64,000 nucleotides of DNA. Origin: JBHENC01 sp046262295. Its GTDB lineage: Bacteria; Acidobacteriota; Blastocatellia; Pyrinomonadales; Pyrinomonadaceae. Each line of letters opens with the position of its first letter. Within the stretch, counting starts at the first letter, position 1. The stretch covers positions 137,358 through 201,357 of the forward strand of contig JBHENC010000008.1 of the NCBI GenBank assembly GCA_046262295.1. Reading direction: 5' to 3'. The translations under genes were made by a program, and so were the position numbers. Below the pieces are notes generated by a model. It ran no database searches, was not told the DNA's origin, and saw only the letters and a program-made list of their open reading frames with translations. Of this stretch, positions 41,052 to 49,418 are shown piece after piece.

Positions 41052-42194
41052 ATGCGATTTGAATTAAGCGAAGAACAGCAGCAAGTCAAAATGAGCGTGC
41101 GCGAGTTTGCCGAAGCGGAGATCGCGCCGCACGTGATGGAGTGGGACGAGGCGCAGCATTTCCCCGTCGAACTTGTGCCGAAGCTCGCCGAACTCGGCTT
41201 GATGGGCGTGATCTTCCCGGAAGAGTATGGCGGCGCAGGCATGGGTTATGTCGAATACGCGACGATTGTCGAAGAGCTTTCGCGCGTTGACGGCTCCGTT
41301 GGTATCTCTATCGCGGCGCATAATTCCCTCTGCTCGAATCACATTTATATGTTTGGCACGGCGGAGCAGAAACAGAAATTTCTTGTGCCGCTCGCGCAAG
41401 GTAAGCATCTCGGTGCGTGGGGACTGACAGAAGCCAACGCCGGTTCGGACGCTTCCGGCACGCGCACCACGGCCGTCAAGCAGAACGGCGGGTGGCTCGT
41501 CAACGGCTCGAAGAATTTTATTACGCACGCGATTCACGGCGATACGTGCGTCGCCGTCGCCGTTACGGATCGCGCGAAAGGTAACAAGGGCATCACCGCG
41601 TTCATCTTCGAGAAGGGTATGAAGGGATTCTCGCCCGCGAAGAAAGAGAATAAACTCGGCCTGCGCGCATCGGAAACGGCAAGCGTCGTCTTTGAAGATT
41701 GCCATGTGCCGGACGAGAATCGTTTGGGCGATGAAGGCTTGGGGTTTGTACAGGCGATGCAGATTTTGGACGGCGGGCGTATTTCGATTGCGGCGTTAGC
41801 CGTCGGCATCGCGCAGGGCGCATACGAATCGGCGATTCGTTACGCGAAGCAGCGCGAGCAGTTCGGCAAACCCATCGCCGAGTTTCAGGCGATTCAATTC
41901 AAACTCGCGGACATGGCGACGCAGCTGGAGGCCGCGCGGCTTTTGACGTACCGCGCCGCATACCTGAAAGATCAGGGCAAAAAGGTCACAAAGGAATCCG
42001 CGATGGCGAAGCTGTACGCTTCGGAGATGAGCGTGCGCGTCTGCGAGGAAGCGATTCAGATACACGGCGGTTACGGTTATACGAAAGATTACCCGCCCGA
42101 AAAATACTGGCGCGACTCCAAGCTCTGCACTATCGGCGAAGGAACATCCGAAATTCAACGCATGGTGATTGCGCGTCAATTGCTCAAAGTGTAA
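41052..42194 (+). CDS. Acyl-CoA dehydrogenase (butyryl-CoA type)
   Basis: 380 residues, standard size. Flavin enzyme that oxidises acyl-CoA to enoyl-CoA in the first step of beta-oxidation or branched-chain amino acid breakdown. Seen: MGVIFPEEYGGAGMGYVEYA, GAWGLTEANAGSDASGT (FAD site), VNGSKNFITHA, RASETASVVFEDCHVP, AAYEE-type region EAIQIHGGYGYTKDYPPEKY, and the C-terminal RDSKLCTIGEGTSEIQ. The catalytic Glu is the one in IGEGTSEIQ (short-chain type). AAAGG 6 nt before the ATG. meaB follows after 15 nt, then methylmalonyl-CoA epimerase, consistent with propionate or odd-chain/valine degradation. Confidence 0.95.
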   Translation: MRFELSEEQQQVKMSVREFAEAEIAPHVMEWDEAQHFPVELVPKLAELGLMGVIFPEEYGGAGMGYVEYATIVEELSRVDGSVGISIAAHNSLCSNHIYMFGTAEQKQKFLVPLAQGKHLGAWGLTEANAGSDASGTRTTAVKQNGGWLVNGSKNFITHAIHGDTCVAVAVTDRAKGNKGITAFIFEKGMKGFSPAKKENKLGLRASETASVVFEDCHVPDENRLGDEGLGFVQAMQILDGGRISIAALAVGIAQGAYESAIRYAKQREQFGKPIAEFQAIQFKLADMATQLEAARLLTYRAAYLKDQGKKVTKESAMAKLYASEMSVRVCEEAIQIHGGYGYTKDYPPEKYWRDSKLCTIGEGTSEIQRMVIARQLLKV

Positions 42195-42209
42195 CTATTG
42201 ATAGCTTAG

Positions 42210-43199
42210 ATGAATGTTGATATAGCTGAAGCGGAAAGTTCTACCTTTATTGAACGCATCGCGGCGGGCGAGATGCGCGCGGTGGCGCGTGCGATTTCCA
42301 AAGTCGAAGATGGCGCGGAGGATGCCGCCGGATTGATGAAGGAGATTTTCTCGCGCACCGGACGCGGACTTGTGATAGGCATTACGGGCAGCCCCGGAGC
42401 CGGAAAGTCTTCGCTCGTTGACAAACTTGCGTTGCTTTACAGGCAGCGTGATGAGCGCGTCGGTATCATCGCCGTTGATCCGTCGAGTCCGTTTTCCGGC
42501 GGGGCAATCTTAGGTGATCGCATACGTATGCAGACGCTCGGGCTGGATAGCGGCGTCTTTATCCGCTCGATGGCGACACGCGGGAATCTCGGCGGACTTG
42601 CGCGCTCGACCGTTGACGCCGTCGCAATTCTGGACGCTGCCGGATACGATAAGATCATCGTCGAAACCGTCGGTGTCGGCCAAGATGAAGTTGAGATCGT
42701 GAAGACGGCGGATGTCTCCGTCGTCGTGCTTGTGCCGGGCATGGGCGATGACGTGCAGGCGATTAAGGCGGGCATTATGGAGATCGGCGATGTCTTTGTC
42801 ATTAACAAAGCGGATCGTGACGGCGTGTTGCGCACCGAGAAAGAGATAGAGGCGTTGCTCTCGCTGGCGATGCGCACGGATTTCTGGTCGCCGCCGATTG
42901 TCAAAACCGTCGCCACCGCCAACAGCGGAATCGAAGAGCTTGCCGACGCGATTGAAAGCTATCGCGCTTTTCAGCAAAAGGAAGGCACGAACAATCTCGA
43001 ACGCCGCGAGCAGATCGCGCGCTGGCGTATACTGGAGTTGCTGCGTGAACGCCTTCTCGCGCGAACTTTAAGCGCCGACTCTGCATCTCAAAAGCTTGAC
43101 CGTCTCGCCACCGAAGTCGCCGCCAAACGCCGCGACCCGTACTCGGCCGTCGAAGAGATGATGAAGTCGGGAGTCGAGAGTCGGGAGTCGGGAGTCTGA
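42210..43199 (+). CDS. meaB: Methylmalonyl-CoA mutase-associated GTPase MeaB
   Basis: 329 residues. G3E-type GTPase that loads and protects adenosylcobalamin in methylmalonyl-CoA mutase. P-loop GITGSPGAGKSSLVDKL, IIAVDPSSPFSGGAILGDRI, MATRGNLGGLARSTVDAVA, ETVGVGQDEVEIVKTADVS, G4 INKADRDG. The C-terminus SGVESRESGV is encoded by four tandem 7-mers (43169-43196) and is not part of the domain. The mutase gene itself is not in the window. It lies between acyl-CoA dehydrogenase and epimerase genes, fitting propionyl-CoA metabolism. Confidence 0.93.
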   Translation: MNVDIAEAESSTFIERIAAGEMRAVARAISKVEDGAEDAAGLMKEIFSRTGRGLVIGITGSPGAGKSSLVDKLALLYRQRDERVGIIAVDPSSPFSGGAILGDRIRMQTLGLDSGVFIRSMATRGNLGGLARSTVDAVAILDAAGYDKIIVETVGVGQDEVEIVKTADVSVVVLVPGMGDDVQAIKAGIMEIGDVFVINKADRDGVLRTEKEIEALLSLAMRTDFWSPPIVKTVATANSGIEELADAIESYRAFQQKEGTNNLERREQIARWRILELLRERLLARTLSADSASQKLDRLATEVAAKRRDPYSAVEEMMKSGVESRESGV

Positions 43200-43267
43200 A
43201 GAGAAACAACAGCGAATCTCTTTTGCTTTCGGTTCTAGACTTAAGACTCTTGACTCCTGACTTTGGA
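43169..43267. repeat. Tandem heptamer array GGGAGTC x4 at the meaB 3' end with inverse copies
   Basis: Units GGGAGTC, GAGAGTC, GGGAGTC, GGGAGTC at 43169-43196 run in-frame into the stop TGA (43197-43199). Inverse-type units of TGACTCC/AAGACTC kind follow at 43240-43262. The RNA could fold into a long imperfect stem. It resembles the short tandem heptanucleotide repeats known from cyanobacteria. Confidence 0.8.
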
Positions 43268-43277
43268 CTGTTTCGCT

Positions 43278-43721
43278 ATGAAAATTGAGCATATCGGAAT
43301 TGCGACGCGCGGGCTTGAAGAATCGCTCGGCTTTTGGCGCGACGCGCTCGGACTCGAAGTGAAAGATTTCGAGGACGTGGAGGATCAGGGCGTGCGCGTG
43401 GCGATGCTGCCGGTTGGCGAAACGCGCGTCGAGTTGTTAGAGCCGACGCGCGACGATTCGCCGATTGCCAAGTTTCTGGAAAAACGCGGCGCGGGAATTC
43501 ATCACATCGCGGTGCGCGTTGATGATATACGCGCGACGCTCGCAAGTTTGAAGAAGCGCGGCGTGCGTTTGATTGACGAGACGCCGCGCATCGGAGCGGA
43601 TAATTGTCTGGTCGCCTTTGTTCATCCCTCGTCGGGCGGCGGTGTGTTGCTGGAACTCGTCGAGCACACACGCGAGGAAGAAGCTACACACCATCATCGA
43701 AAGGAAGTACATACATCTTGA
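43278..43721 (+). CDS. mce: Methylmalonyl-CoA epimerase
   Basis: 147 residues. VOC-fold metalloenzyme that interconverts (S)- and (R)-methylmalonyl-CoA. KIEHIGIATRGLEESLGFWR at the N-terminus, VRVAMLPVGETRVELLEPTR, IAKFLEKRGAGIHHIAVRVD (metal His), then LVAFVHPSSGGGVLLELVEH (metal Glu). These give the typical His/Gln/His/Glu metal set. The C-terminal tail is acidic/His-rich (EEEATHHHRKEVHTS). Its stop TGA shares bases with the TTG start of the next gene. Works with MeaB and the mutase. Confidence 0.92.
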   Translation: MKIEHIGIATRGLEESLGFWRDALGLEVKDFEDVEDQGVRVAMLPVGETRVELLEPTRDDSPIAKFLEKRGAGIHHIAVRVDDIRATLASLKKRGVRLIDETPRIGADNCLVAFVHPSSGGGVLLELVEHTREEEATHHHRKEVHTS

Positions 43722-45013
43722 CCTCAACTGTAAGAGCCGGTATCGCCATCGGCGTCGCCGTTCTATTCGCGCTCGGCTTAATCGTCTGGCAAACAAAATT
43801 CAGGCACGTCGAAAGCGCCAATCTATCAGCCGAAGACCTCGCGCTAATCGCGGCGGATCAACCGCGCCTGAGCAGCCAACTCGCCGCGAGCGAAGATGCG
43901 CGCAAAGAATTTGCGAAAAACATACGCGAGCTGCTCGCCATCGCGGAGGAAGCAAAGGCCAACGGCATCGCCGACAAACCCGACGTTAAAAGCCAGCTCG
44001 ACTTGATGCGCTCACAGGTGATCGCGCAGAGCTATGTGTTGCAGCAACGGCAGAGCGGCAGTTTGACTTCCATAGATCAAGTGGCATCGCCTGCCGAGGT
44101 TGAAGCTTTTCTCAAAGAGGCTGGACAAGATCAAAAGTTCGATTCTTTTCTGAAAAAAGTGCAGACGGCCAATCCGCAAGCACCCGCGCAACTCACTGAG
44201 TCGCAACGCGAAGAGTTAAAGAAAGACTGGGCGCGCTTGTTGATAATCGAACGCAAAGGCGTCGCCGCAGGCCTGGACAAAGACCGCAAGACGCAGATAC
44301 AGCTCAAGCTGCAACAGGGGCGCGTGCTTGCCGCAACCTATTTTCAAGATAAGATTTTGCCGAAAACGAAAGCGACCGAGCAGGAAGTTGATGCTTATGT
44401 TGCCAGCCATCCAGAATATGATTCCACGCAGGCGCGCGCTAAAGCCGAAGAGGTGTTGAAGCGCGCCCGTGCCGGTGAAGATTTTACGGCGCTTGCGAAA
44501 GAGTTTTCCTCTGATCCGGGCAGCAAACAGAACGGCGGCGATCTGGGATATTTCGGGCGCAAGCAGATGGTGAAAGAATTTGAAGAAGCCGCCTTTGCGC
44601 TCAAACCCGGAGAAATCAGCGATCTTATCGAAACCCAGTTCGGCTTTCATATCATCAAGGTCGAAGACCGTCGCACGCAAAACGGCACGGACGGCAAGCC
44701 CGAAGAACAGGTTCGCGCGCGGCATATTCTGATCGCCGCTTCCGGCGGAGCGCAGGCCGCCAATCCGATGGCTCCGCCGCAATCGCCGCGCGAACAGGCA
44801 CGCGCCGCCGTCGAAGAAGAGAAGGCGAAGAAAGTTCTCGATGAGATCGTCGCCCGCTCGCACGTGATGGTTGCAGAGAACTTCGAGGTTAAAGCTCCGG
44901 CCACGCCGCTGCAATCTCAGGGAATGCCGGGCGGCCGCCCTGTGCCGGTGGACTCCGGTGCTCCGCCGTCAGGTAATCCGAATCAAGCGCCTGCGCCGAA
45001 AGCCAAGCCTTAA
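43718..45013 (+). CDS. Parvulin-type peptidyl-prolyl isomerase, membrane-anchored, with rearranged domain order
   Basis: 431 residues from the TTG at 43718 (AAGGAA 11 nt before), overlapping the previous stop. An N-terminal anchor (GIAIGVAVLFALGLIVWQ) is followed by a SurA-like helical region (~45-190). A parvulin part lies near 235-320 (FTALAKEFSSDPGSKQNGGD, LGYFGRKQMVKEFEEAAFAL, GEISDLIETQFGFHIIKVED). The RHIL strand with catalytic His, normally first, is not present there but appears afterwards (EEQVRARHILIAASG, ~345). The last ~30 residues are Pro/Gly-rich. It probably helps fold exported proteins. The upstream open frame (to 43604) is not coding. Confidence 0.88.
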   Translation: MTSTVRAGIAIGVAVLFALGLIVWQTKFRHVESANLSAEDLALIAADQPRLSSQLAASEDARKEFAKNIRELLAIAEEAKANGIADKPDVKSQLDLMRSQVIAQSYVLQQRQSGSLTSIDQVASPAEVEAFLKEAGQDQKFDSFLKKVQTANPQAPAQLTESQREELKKDWARLLIIERKGVAAGLDKDRKTQIQLKLQQGRVLAATYFQDKILPKTKATEQEVDAYVASHPEYDSTQARAKAEEVLKRARAGEDFTALAKEFSSDPGSKQNGGDLGYFGRKQMVKEFEEAAFALKPGEISDLIETQFGFHIIKVEDRRTQNGTDGKPEEQVRARHILIAASGGAQAANPMAPPQSPREQARAAVEEEKAKKVLDEIVARSHVMVAENFEVKAPATPLQSQGMPGGRPVPVDSGAPPSGNPNQAPAPKAKP

Positions 45014-45042
45014 CCGCGCCTGCATCTTGATGTGAAAAGCTT

Positions 45043-45912
45043 ATGCGGCTCGGAGATTATCGCGTAGAGATTGTGCCGGACACCGAATTTCGCCTTGACG
45101 GTGGAGCGATGTTCGGCGTTGTTCCGCATACGCTATGGTCGAAGGTATGCCCGCCCGACGAATTCAATCGCATACGCATGAACATGAATTGTCTGTTCAT
45201 CGAAACGCCAACCGAACGCATTCTCGTTGAAACGGGCATCGGCGAGAAATGGACGCCGAAGCTCGCAGGCATCTATGGCATCAAACGCGAGCGTTCGCTG
45301 ATTGATTCGTTGCGCGCCATCGCAAATGTCGCGGCGGAAGAGATCACCATCGTCGTTAATACACATCTGCATTTCGATCACGCGGGCGGCAACACGAAGT
45401 TTGACGAAGCCGGTACGCCCGTGCCGACTTTTCCGAACGCGCGTTATTGCATCTCGCGCGCCGAATATGAGCACGCCGAAGCCCCGCTCGAACGCGACCA
45501 GGCGAGTTATCTGCCGGAGAACTGGCGGCCTTTGAAGGAAGCCGGGCAACTCGAATTGAAGGATGACGATTATGAAATCGCGCCGGGCGTTCGTATGGAA
45601 ACGGTGGCGGGACACAATCGTTCCATGCAATGTTTGAGAGTGGAGCGCGGAGGCCGCACGCTTTATAGTTTCGCCGACCTTGTGCCGACGCGCGCCCACG
45701 TGCCGTTCGCTTGGATCATGGGCTACGATCTTTACCCGGTTGAAACCCTCGAAGGCAAAAAAAGGTTATTGACACAGGCCGCGCGCGAAGATTGGCTCTG
45801 CTATTTTTATCACGACCCTGACACGCCGCTCTGTCGCGTCGTCGAAGAGAACGGCAAACTGCGCGCCGTCGGTTACGAAGATGCGCAGGACGGATTTGTT
45901 CCGGGTGAGTAA
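45043..45912 (+). CDS. Metallo-beta-lactamase-fold hydrolase
   Basis: 289 residues. Metal site THLHFDHAGG (HxHxDH), VETGIGEKW near the N-terminus, VAGHNRSMQCLRVERGG with the third His (AGH) and YFYHDPDTPLCRVVEENG. Family members hydrolyse lactones, thioesters, glyoxalase products or phosphodiesters; no specific marks for AHL lactonase (YFLP) are seen. A GAAAAG site precedes the ATG. The gene lies 29 nt after the isomerase and just before the third coiled-coil protein. The function is not fixed. Confidence 0.87.
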   Translation: MRLGDYRVEIVPDTEFRLDGGAMFGVVPHTLWSKVCPPDEFNRIRMNMNCLFIETPTERILVETGIGEKWTPKLAGIYGIKRERSLIDSLRAIANVAAEEITIVVNTHLHFDHAGGNTKFDEAGTPVPTFPNARYCISRAEYEHAEAPLERDQASYLPENWRPLKEAGQLELKDDDYEIAPGVRMETVAGHNRSMQCLRVERGGRTLYSFADLVPTRAHVPFAWIMGYDLYPVETLEGKKRLLTQAAREDWLCYFYHDPDTPLCRVVEENGKLRAVGYEDAQDGFVPGE

Positions 45913-45938
45913 TAATTGGAATTGTGCGAGACCTTTTT

Positions 45939-46268
45939 ATGAGCGAAGAAGAACGACAACGCCAGATGGATTTCATCATTGCGCAGCAGGCACAGTTCAG
46001 CGTGAATATGGAACTGATGCGCGAACAAGTTGACGCTTTACGTGAAGCACAGGTGCGCACCGATGCGACCGTTGCACAGCTTGCCCAACAAGTTTCGCGG
46101 ACTGACGCAACCGTTGCGCAGCTTGCGCAGCAGGTTTCGCACATCGCAATTCAGCAGGCGCATATCAACGAAGTCGTCGCTGTTATCGCCGACTCGCAAC
46201 AGCACACGGATGAACGCTTGAATGCGCTGATAGATGTTATCAGCGAAAGCCGGAATGGAAAGTCTTAG
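45939..46268 (+). CDS. Small coiled-coil protein with tandem 14-residue repeat
   Basis: 109 residues, MSEEERQRQMDF start. Long coiled coil (QFSVNMELMREQVDALREA) with a direct internal repeat RTDATVAQLAQQVS twice in a row, then HIAIQQAHINEVVAVIADSQ and HTDERLNALIDVISESR. It resembles the MSED coiled-coil proteins at 4920 and 29793 in size, MSE start and position after a housekeeping gene, but lacks SFEERVF and PIWE, so the relation is only probable. No signal or membrane segment. Function unknown. Confidence 0.7.
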   Translation: MSEEERQRQMDFIIAQQAQFSVNMELMREQVDALREAQVRTDATVAQLAQQVSRTDATVAQLAQQVSHIAIQQAHINEVVAVIADSQQHTDERLNALIDVISESRNGKS

Positions 46269-46329
46269 AAGAAAGCGAGACTTGAAACCTTTTGTTCAAT
46301 TAAGTTTTCAATAAGAGAAAATCAGAAAC

Positions 46330-47220
46330 ATGACAACAGCACAGATCGGAATCATTGGCGGCAGCGGTTTATACCAAATGCCGGAATTGAAGGACGTTGA
46401 AGAGGTGCGCGTCGAGACGCCGTTCGGCGAGCCTTCGGACGCATTTATCATCGGAACGCTTGACGGCGTGCGCGTCGCTTTTCTGCCGCGTCACGGGCGC
46501 GGGCATCGTTTGACGCCGACGGAGTTGCCCTTTAGAGCGAACATCTACGGCATGAAACTTCTCGGCGTCGAACGCATCCTTTCCGCGTCGGCGGTCGGCT
46601 CTTTGCAGGAACAGTATGCGCCGCTCGACATCGTGATACCGGATCAATTCTTTGACCGCACGCGCGCCCGCGCATACGAATCAACTTTCTTCGGTGAAGG
46701 TATTGTCGCACACGTTACCTTCGCGCATCCGGTGTGCGAAGATTTGGGCGACGTTTTGGAAACGGCCTGTCGTGCGGCGGACGTGAACGTGCATCGCGGC
46801 GGAACTTACCTGTGCATGGAAGGGCCTGCTTTTTCGACAAAGGCCGAATCGAATGTTTACCGGCAGTGGGGCATGGACATCATCGGCATGACCAATTTGC
46901 AGGAAGCGAAGCTCGCGCGCGAAGCGGAAATTTGCTACGCGACGCTCGCGCTCGTCACCGATTACGATTGCTGGCACGAAGCGCACGACGCCGTTTCCGT
47001 CGAAACCGTCATCGAATATCTCAACAAGAATGTCCGCAACGCGCAACGTATTATACGCGAGGCCGTCAAAGAGTTGAGCAAGGCGGAGCGCACTTGTAAG
47101 TGCGGTTCGGCGCTCAAACACGCTTTTCTGACCACGCCGGATTTATGGCCTGCGCCAACAACGAAGCGGCTCGAAGCCATCATCAAAAAATACACGGCGC
47201 AATCGCCGGACGGAAAATAG
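46330..47220 (+). CDS. mtnP: S-methyl-5'-thioadenosine phosphorylase
   Basis: 296 residues, the usual MTAP size. Splits methylthioadenosine into adenine and methylthioribose-1-phosphate in methionine salvage. Phosphate loop IGIIGGSGLY, FLPRHGRGHRLTPTELPFRA, SASAVGSLQEQYAPLDIVIP, LCMEGPAFSTKAESNVYRQW (substrate Met/Glu), GMTNLQEAKLAREAEICYA and DYDCW. The Cys-Gly run CKCGSALKH near the C-terminus is common in bacterial members. A BamD-like gene follows after 37 nt. Confidence 0.95.
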   Translation: MTTAQIGIIGGSGLYQMPELKDVEEVRVETPFGEPSDAFIIGTLDGVRVAFLPRHGRGHRLTPTELPFRANIYGMKLLGVERILSASAVGSLQEQYAPLDIVIPDQFFDRTRARAYESTFFGEGIVAHVTFAHPVCEDLGDVLETACRAADVNVHRGGTYLCMEGPAFSTKAESNVYRQWGMDIIGMTNLQEAKLAREAEICYATLALVTDYDCWHEAHDAVSVETVIEYLNKNVRNAQRIIREAVKELSKAERTCKCGSALKHAFLTTPDLWPAPTTKRLEAIIKKYTAQSPDGK

Positions 47221-47257
47221 AGACGCTTGGCGTGTTAGTTTACTGCGAGGAGAGAAA

Positions 47258-47716
47258 ATGAAGAAAGTTGCTTTAACGATCTGCGCGCTAATGATTCTCG
47301 GTGCGGTCTGCGTGCCCGCCGCGTTTGCGCAGGGGGCTGTCAAACAGGGGCCGAACGCGGCGCTCACGCGCGACCCCGATCTGGAAAAGGATTCGCTGCA
47401 TAACCTTGAAGTCGCGCGCCATTATTTCAAGACGAAGAAAGCCTATCGCGCTGCCATCGCGCGTTGCGAAGAGATCATCGCGGGCCATCCAAATTTCTCG
47501 CGCATAGATGAAGTGCTCTACATCGCCGGATCAAGCAGCCTGCGTCTGGCGGATAATCGCGGCAAGCAAACGGCCAAAACGCCGTCTGACAAACTGCGCG
47601 AAGACGCACGCGAATATCTATCGCGTATCGTCAAAGAGTATCCTGACAGCTCTTTCCGCGAGCAGGCGCAAAGCGATTTACGCGCGCTCGATGGAGCGAC
47701 GGCGAAAAAACAATAG
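47258..47716 (+). CDS. BamD/YfiO-like TPR protein, exported
   Basis: 152 residues. Signal peptide MKKVALTICALMILGAVCVP, cleaved after AFAQ; no lipobox Cys, so not a lipoprotein here. Two to three TPR-like helix pairs: LHNLEVARHYFKTKKAYRAA, IARCEEIIAGHPNFSRIDEV, AREYLSRIVKEYPDSSFREQ. The AREYLSRIVKEYPDS pattern is close to BamD/YfiO outer-membrane assembly lipoproteins, but this one has fewer repeats. It might help outer-membrane assembly. TGCGAGGAGAG before the ATG. A weak terminator-like stem follows. Confidence 0.82.
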   Translation: MKKVALTICALMILGAVCVPAAFAQGAVKQGPNAALTRDPDLEKDSLHNLEVARHYFKTKKAYRAAIARCEEIIAGHPNFSRIDEVLYIAGSSSLRLADNRGKQTAKTPSDKLREDAREYLSRIVKEYPDSSFREQAQSDLRALDGATAKKQ

Positions 47717-47741
47717 CCCGGAAGTTGAAGAACGAGATTTA

Positions 47742-47800
47742 TAAGCAACAGGCGAGTGGCGGGCGCGCTTCGCGGGAGATGCGCTTGCCGCTTGTTTTTG
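47742..47800 (+). terminator. Weak terminator-like structure after the BamD-like gene
   Basis: ACAGGCG (about 47748-47754) pairs with CGCTTGT (about 47788-47794, one G-T), followed by TTTTTG. The inner part is a long imperfect stem. Only suggestive. Confidence 0.35.
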
Positions 47801-47854
47801 CTTTAACGGCAAACCTTTCATAAGTTTCATTAAAATACAGGAGCAATAATTGAT

Positions 47855-48799
47855 ATGTCTTTGCTAGTAGTTGGATCGGTAGCGTTCGATGCGGTGGAGA
47901 CGCCGTTTGGCAAACGCGACAAAATGTTGGGCGGCTCAGGCTCGCACTTTTCTTTGTCGGCCAGTTTTTATACGGACGTGCGTATCGTCGGCGTCGTCGG
48001 CGATGATTTCGGATACGAAGAAGAGCGCGTGTTCGCGGAGCATAACATAGACACCAGCGACCTTGAGCGCGTTGCGGGCGGGCGCACTTTCTTCTGGCGC
48101 GGGCGCTACGATTACGATCTCAACACGGCGCACACGCTCGATACGCAGTTGAACGTGTTCGCGGATTTCAAGCCGAAGCTCTCGGAGGATGCCAAAAAAT
48201 CGCGTCTTCTTTTCTTGGGCAACATCCAACCCGATCTGCAACGCGAAGTGCGCGAGCAAATGAAAGACGCGGAACTCGTCGCGCTCGACACGATGAATCT
48301 ATGGATAGATATTGCGCGCGATTCTCTGATTGAAACTATCAAAGGCGTCAATGTCGTGATTATTAACGACGCGGAAGCCAGACAGTTGACCGCCGAACCG
48401 AATTTGATTAAAGCCGCGCGCAAGATTCTCATGTGGGGGCCAAAAGCTTTAGTCGTCAAACGCGGCGAATACGGTGCGGCGCTCTTCACAAATGATACTT
48501 ATTTTGCGATTCCCGCCTATCCGCTCGAATCCGTCTTCGACCCGACGGGCGCGGGCGACACCTTCGCGGGCGGCTTCATGGGTTATCTGGCGAGTCAGGA
48601 AAAGATTGACGAAGCGGCGATGCGGCGCGCGATGATCTTCGGCTCCGTAATGGCTTCCTTCAATGTCGAAGAGTTCGGCACGGATCGCGTTCGGCGTCTC
48701 ACACACGCGGAGATAAACGAGCGTTTCCGCACCTTCAAACAGATGACGCACTTCGAGGAGATTCCGTTTGATCGCGCGGTGAACGCGAGCGCGCAGTGA
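47855..48799 (+). CDS. PfkB-family sugar/nucleoside kinase
   Basis: 314 residues. Phosphorylates a sugar or nucleoside with ATP. N-terminal LVVGSVAFDAVETPFGK and LGGSGSHFSLSASF (substrate loop), then NPQ-like LLFLGNIQPDLQ and the C-terminal PfkB signature DPTGAGDTFAGGFMGYLA with catalytic Asp. The substrate cannot be told, but the short lid and VAFDAVETPFG start are typical of orphan PfkB near mtnP genes, suggesting a salvage role (inference). AGGAG 12 nt before the ATG. A strong terminator follows. Confidence 0.9.
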   Translation: MSLLVVGSVAFDAVETPFGKRDKMLGGSGSHFSLSASFYTDVRIVGVVGDDFGYEEERVFAEHNIDTSDLERVAGGRTFFWRGRYDYDLNTAHTLDTQLNVFADFKPKLSEDAKKSRLLFLGNIQPDLQREVREQMKDAELVALDTMNLWIDIARDSLIETIKGVNVVIINDAEARQLTAEPNLIKAARKILMWGPKALVVKRGEYGAALFTNDTYFAIPAYPLESVFDPTGAGDTFAGGFMGYLASQEKIDEAAMRRAMIFGSVMASFNVEEFGTDRVRRLTHAEINERFRTFKQMTHFEEIPFDRAVNASAQ

Positions 48800-48820
48800 G
48801 CGGCAAACCTCGAGTTGATT

Positions 48821-48867
48821 AAACGGGCGCGCGATTGTTTCCTGTAAGAAACTTCGCGCGCCTGTTT
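48821..48867 (+). terminator. Rho-independent terminator after the PfkB kinase
   Basis: AAACGGGCGCGCGA pairs with TCGCGCGCCTGTTT (one G-T). An inner GTTTC/GAAAC stem is also present. It is followed by CATTG, so there is little T tract. Confidence 0.7.
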
Positions 48868-48948
48868 CATTGCGCCGTGTGCGACGTGCGCGCTAAACTA
48901 ACAAGTGTCTTAACGCCTTCCTAATCCTAAATAGCGTCTGGAGAAACT

Positions 48949-49347
48949 ATGTTCTGTCCTGTTTGCGAATCGGAGTATGAAAAGGGCATCACGCAATGCC
49001 CGGACGACGGCGCGGAGTTGGTCGCGCGCTTGACCGGTGAAAATTCCCCGCACGATCACAGCGACGCGCGCTTTGTGCCGCTGCGCAATTTAGGCTCGCC
49101 CGCCGAAGCCGAAATGGTCAACGACATTTTTACGCAAAACGATATACGCTCCGTCGTCCAATCAAGCGGCCTCGATGCCTTTTCGCCGCTTCTTTCATCC
49201 ACCTCGCCCGGCGCTGTCGTCCTCGTTGACGAACGCGACTTCGACCGCGCGCAGGAACTCTATCAAGCCTTCTTCGGCAACGACACTACGCCGCTCACCG
49301 GCACGACGTTGGAAGAGGACGGGCAGACGAGAGAAGGTGAAGAATAA
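48949..49347 (+). CDS. DUF2007-type protein with N-terminal zinc ribbon
   Basis: 132 residues. CPVCESEYEKGITQCPDDG at the N-terminus is a Cys4-like ribbon. The rest fits DUF2007 (putative signal transducing protein): VPLRNLGSPAEAEMVNDIFT, QNDIRSVVQSSGLDAFSPLL, AVVLVDERDFDRAQELYQAF. Members are small PII-like folds. No partner nearby gives a clue. GGAGA 6 nt before the ATG. Two small DUF genes follow. Confidence 0.83.
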   Translation: MFCPVCESEYEKGITQCPDDGAELVARLTGENSPHDHSDARFVPLRNLGSPAEAEMVNDIFTQNDIRSVVQSSGLDAFSPLLSSTSPGAVVLVDERDFDRAQELYQAFFGNDTTPLTGTTLEEDGQTREGEE

Positions 49348-49418
49348 GTATTATTACTACACGGAGACTATAATGAGTAGCGTAGGATTATAGTAAGTGA
49401 TTCAGCATAAACTGTGTC

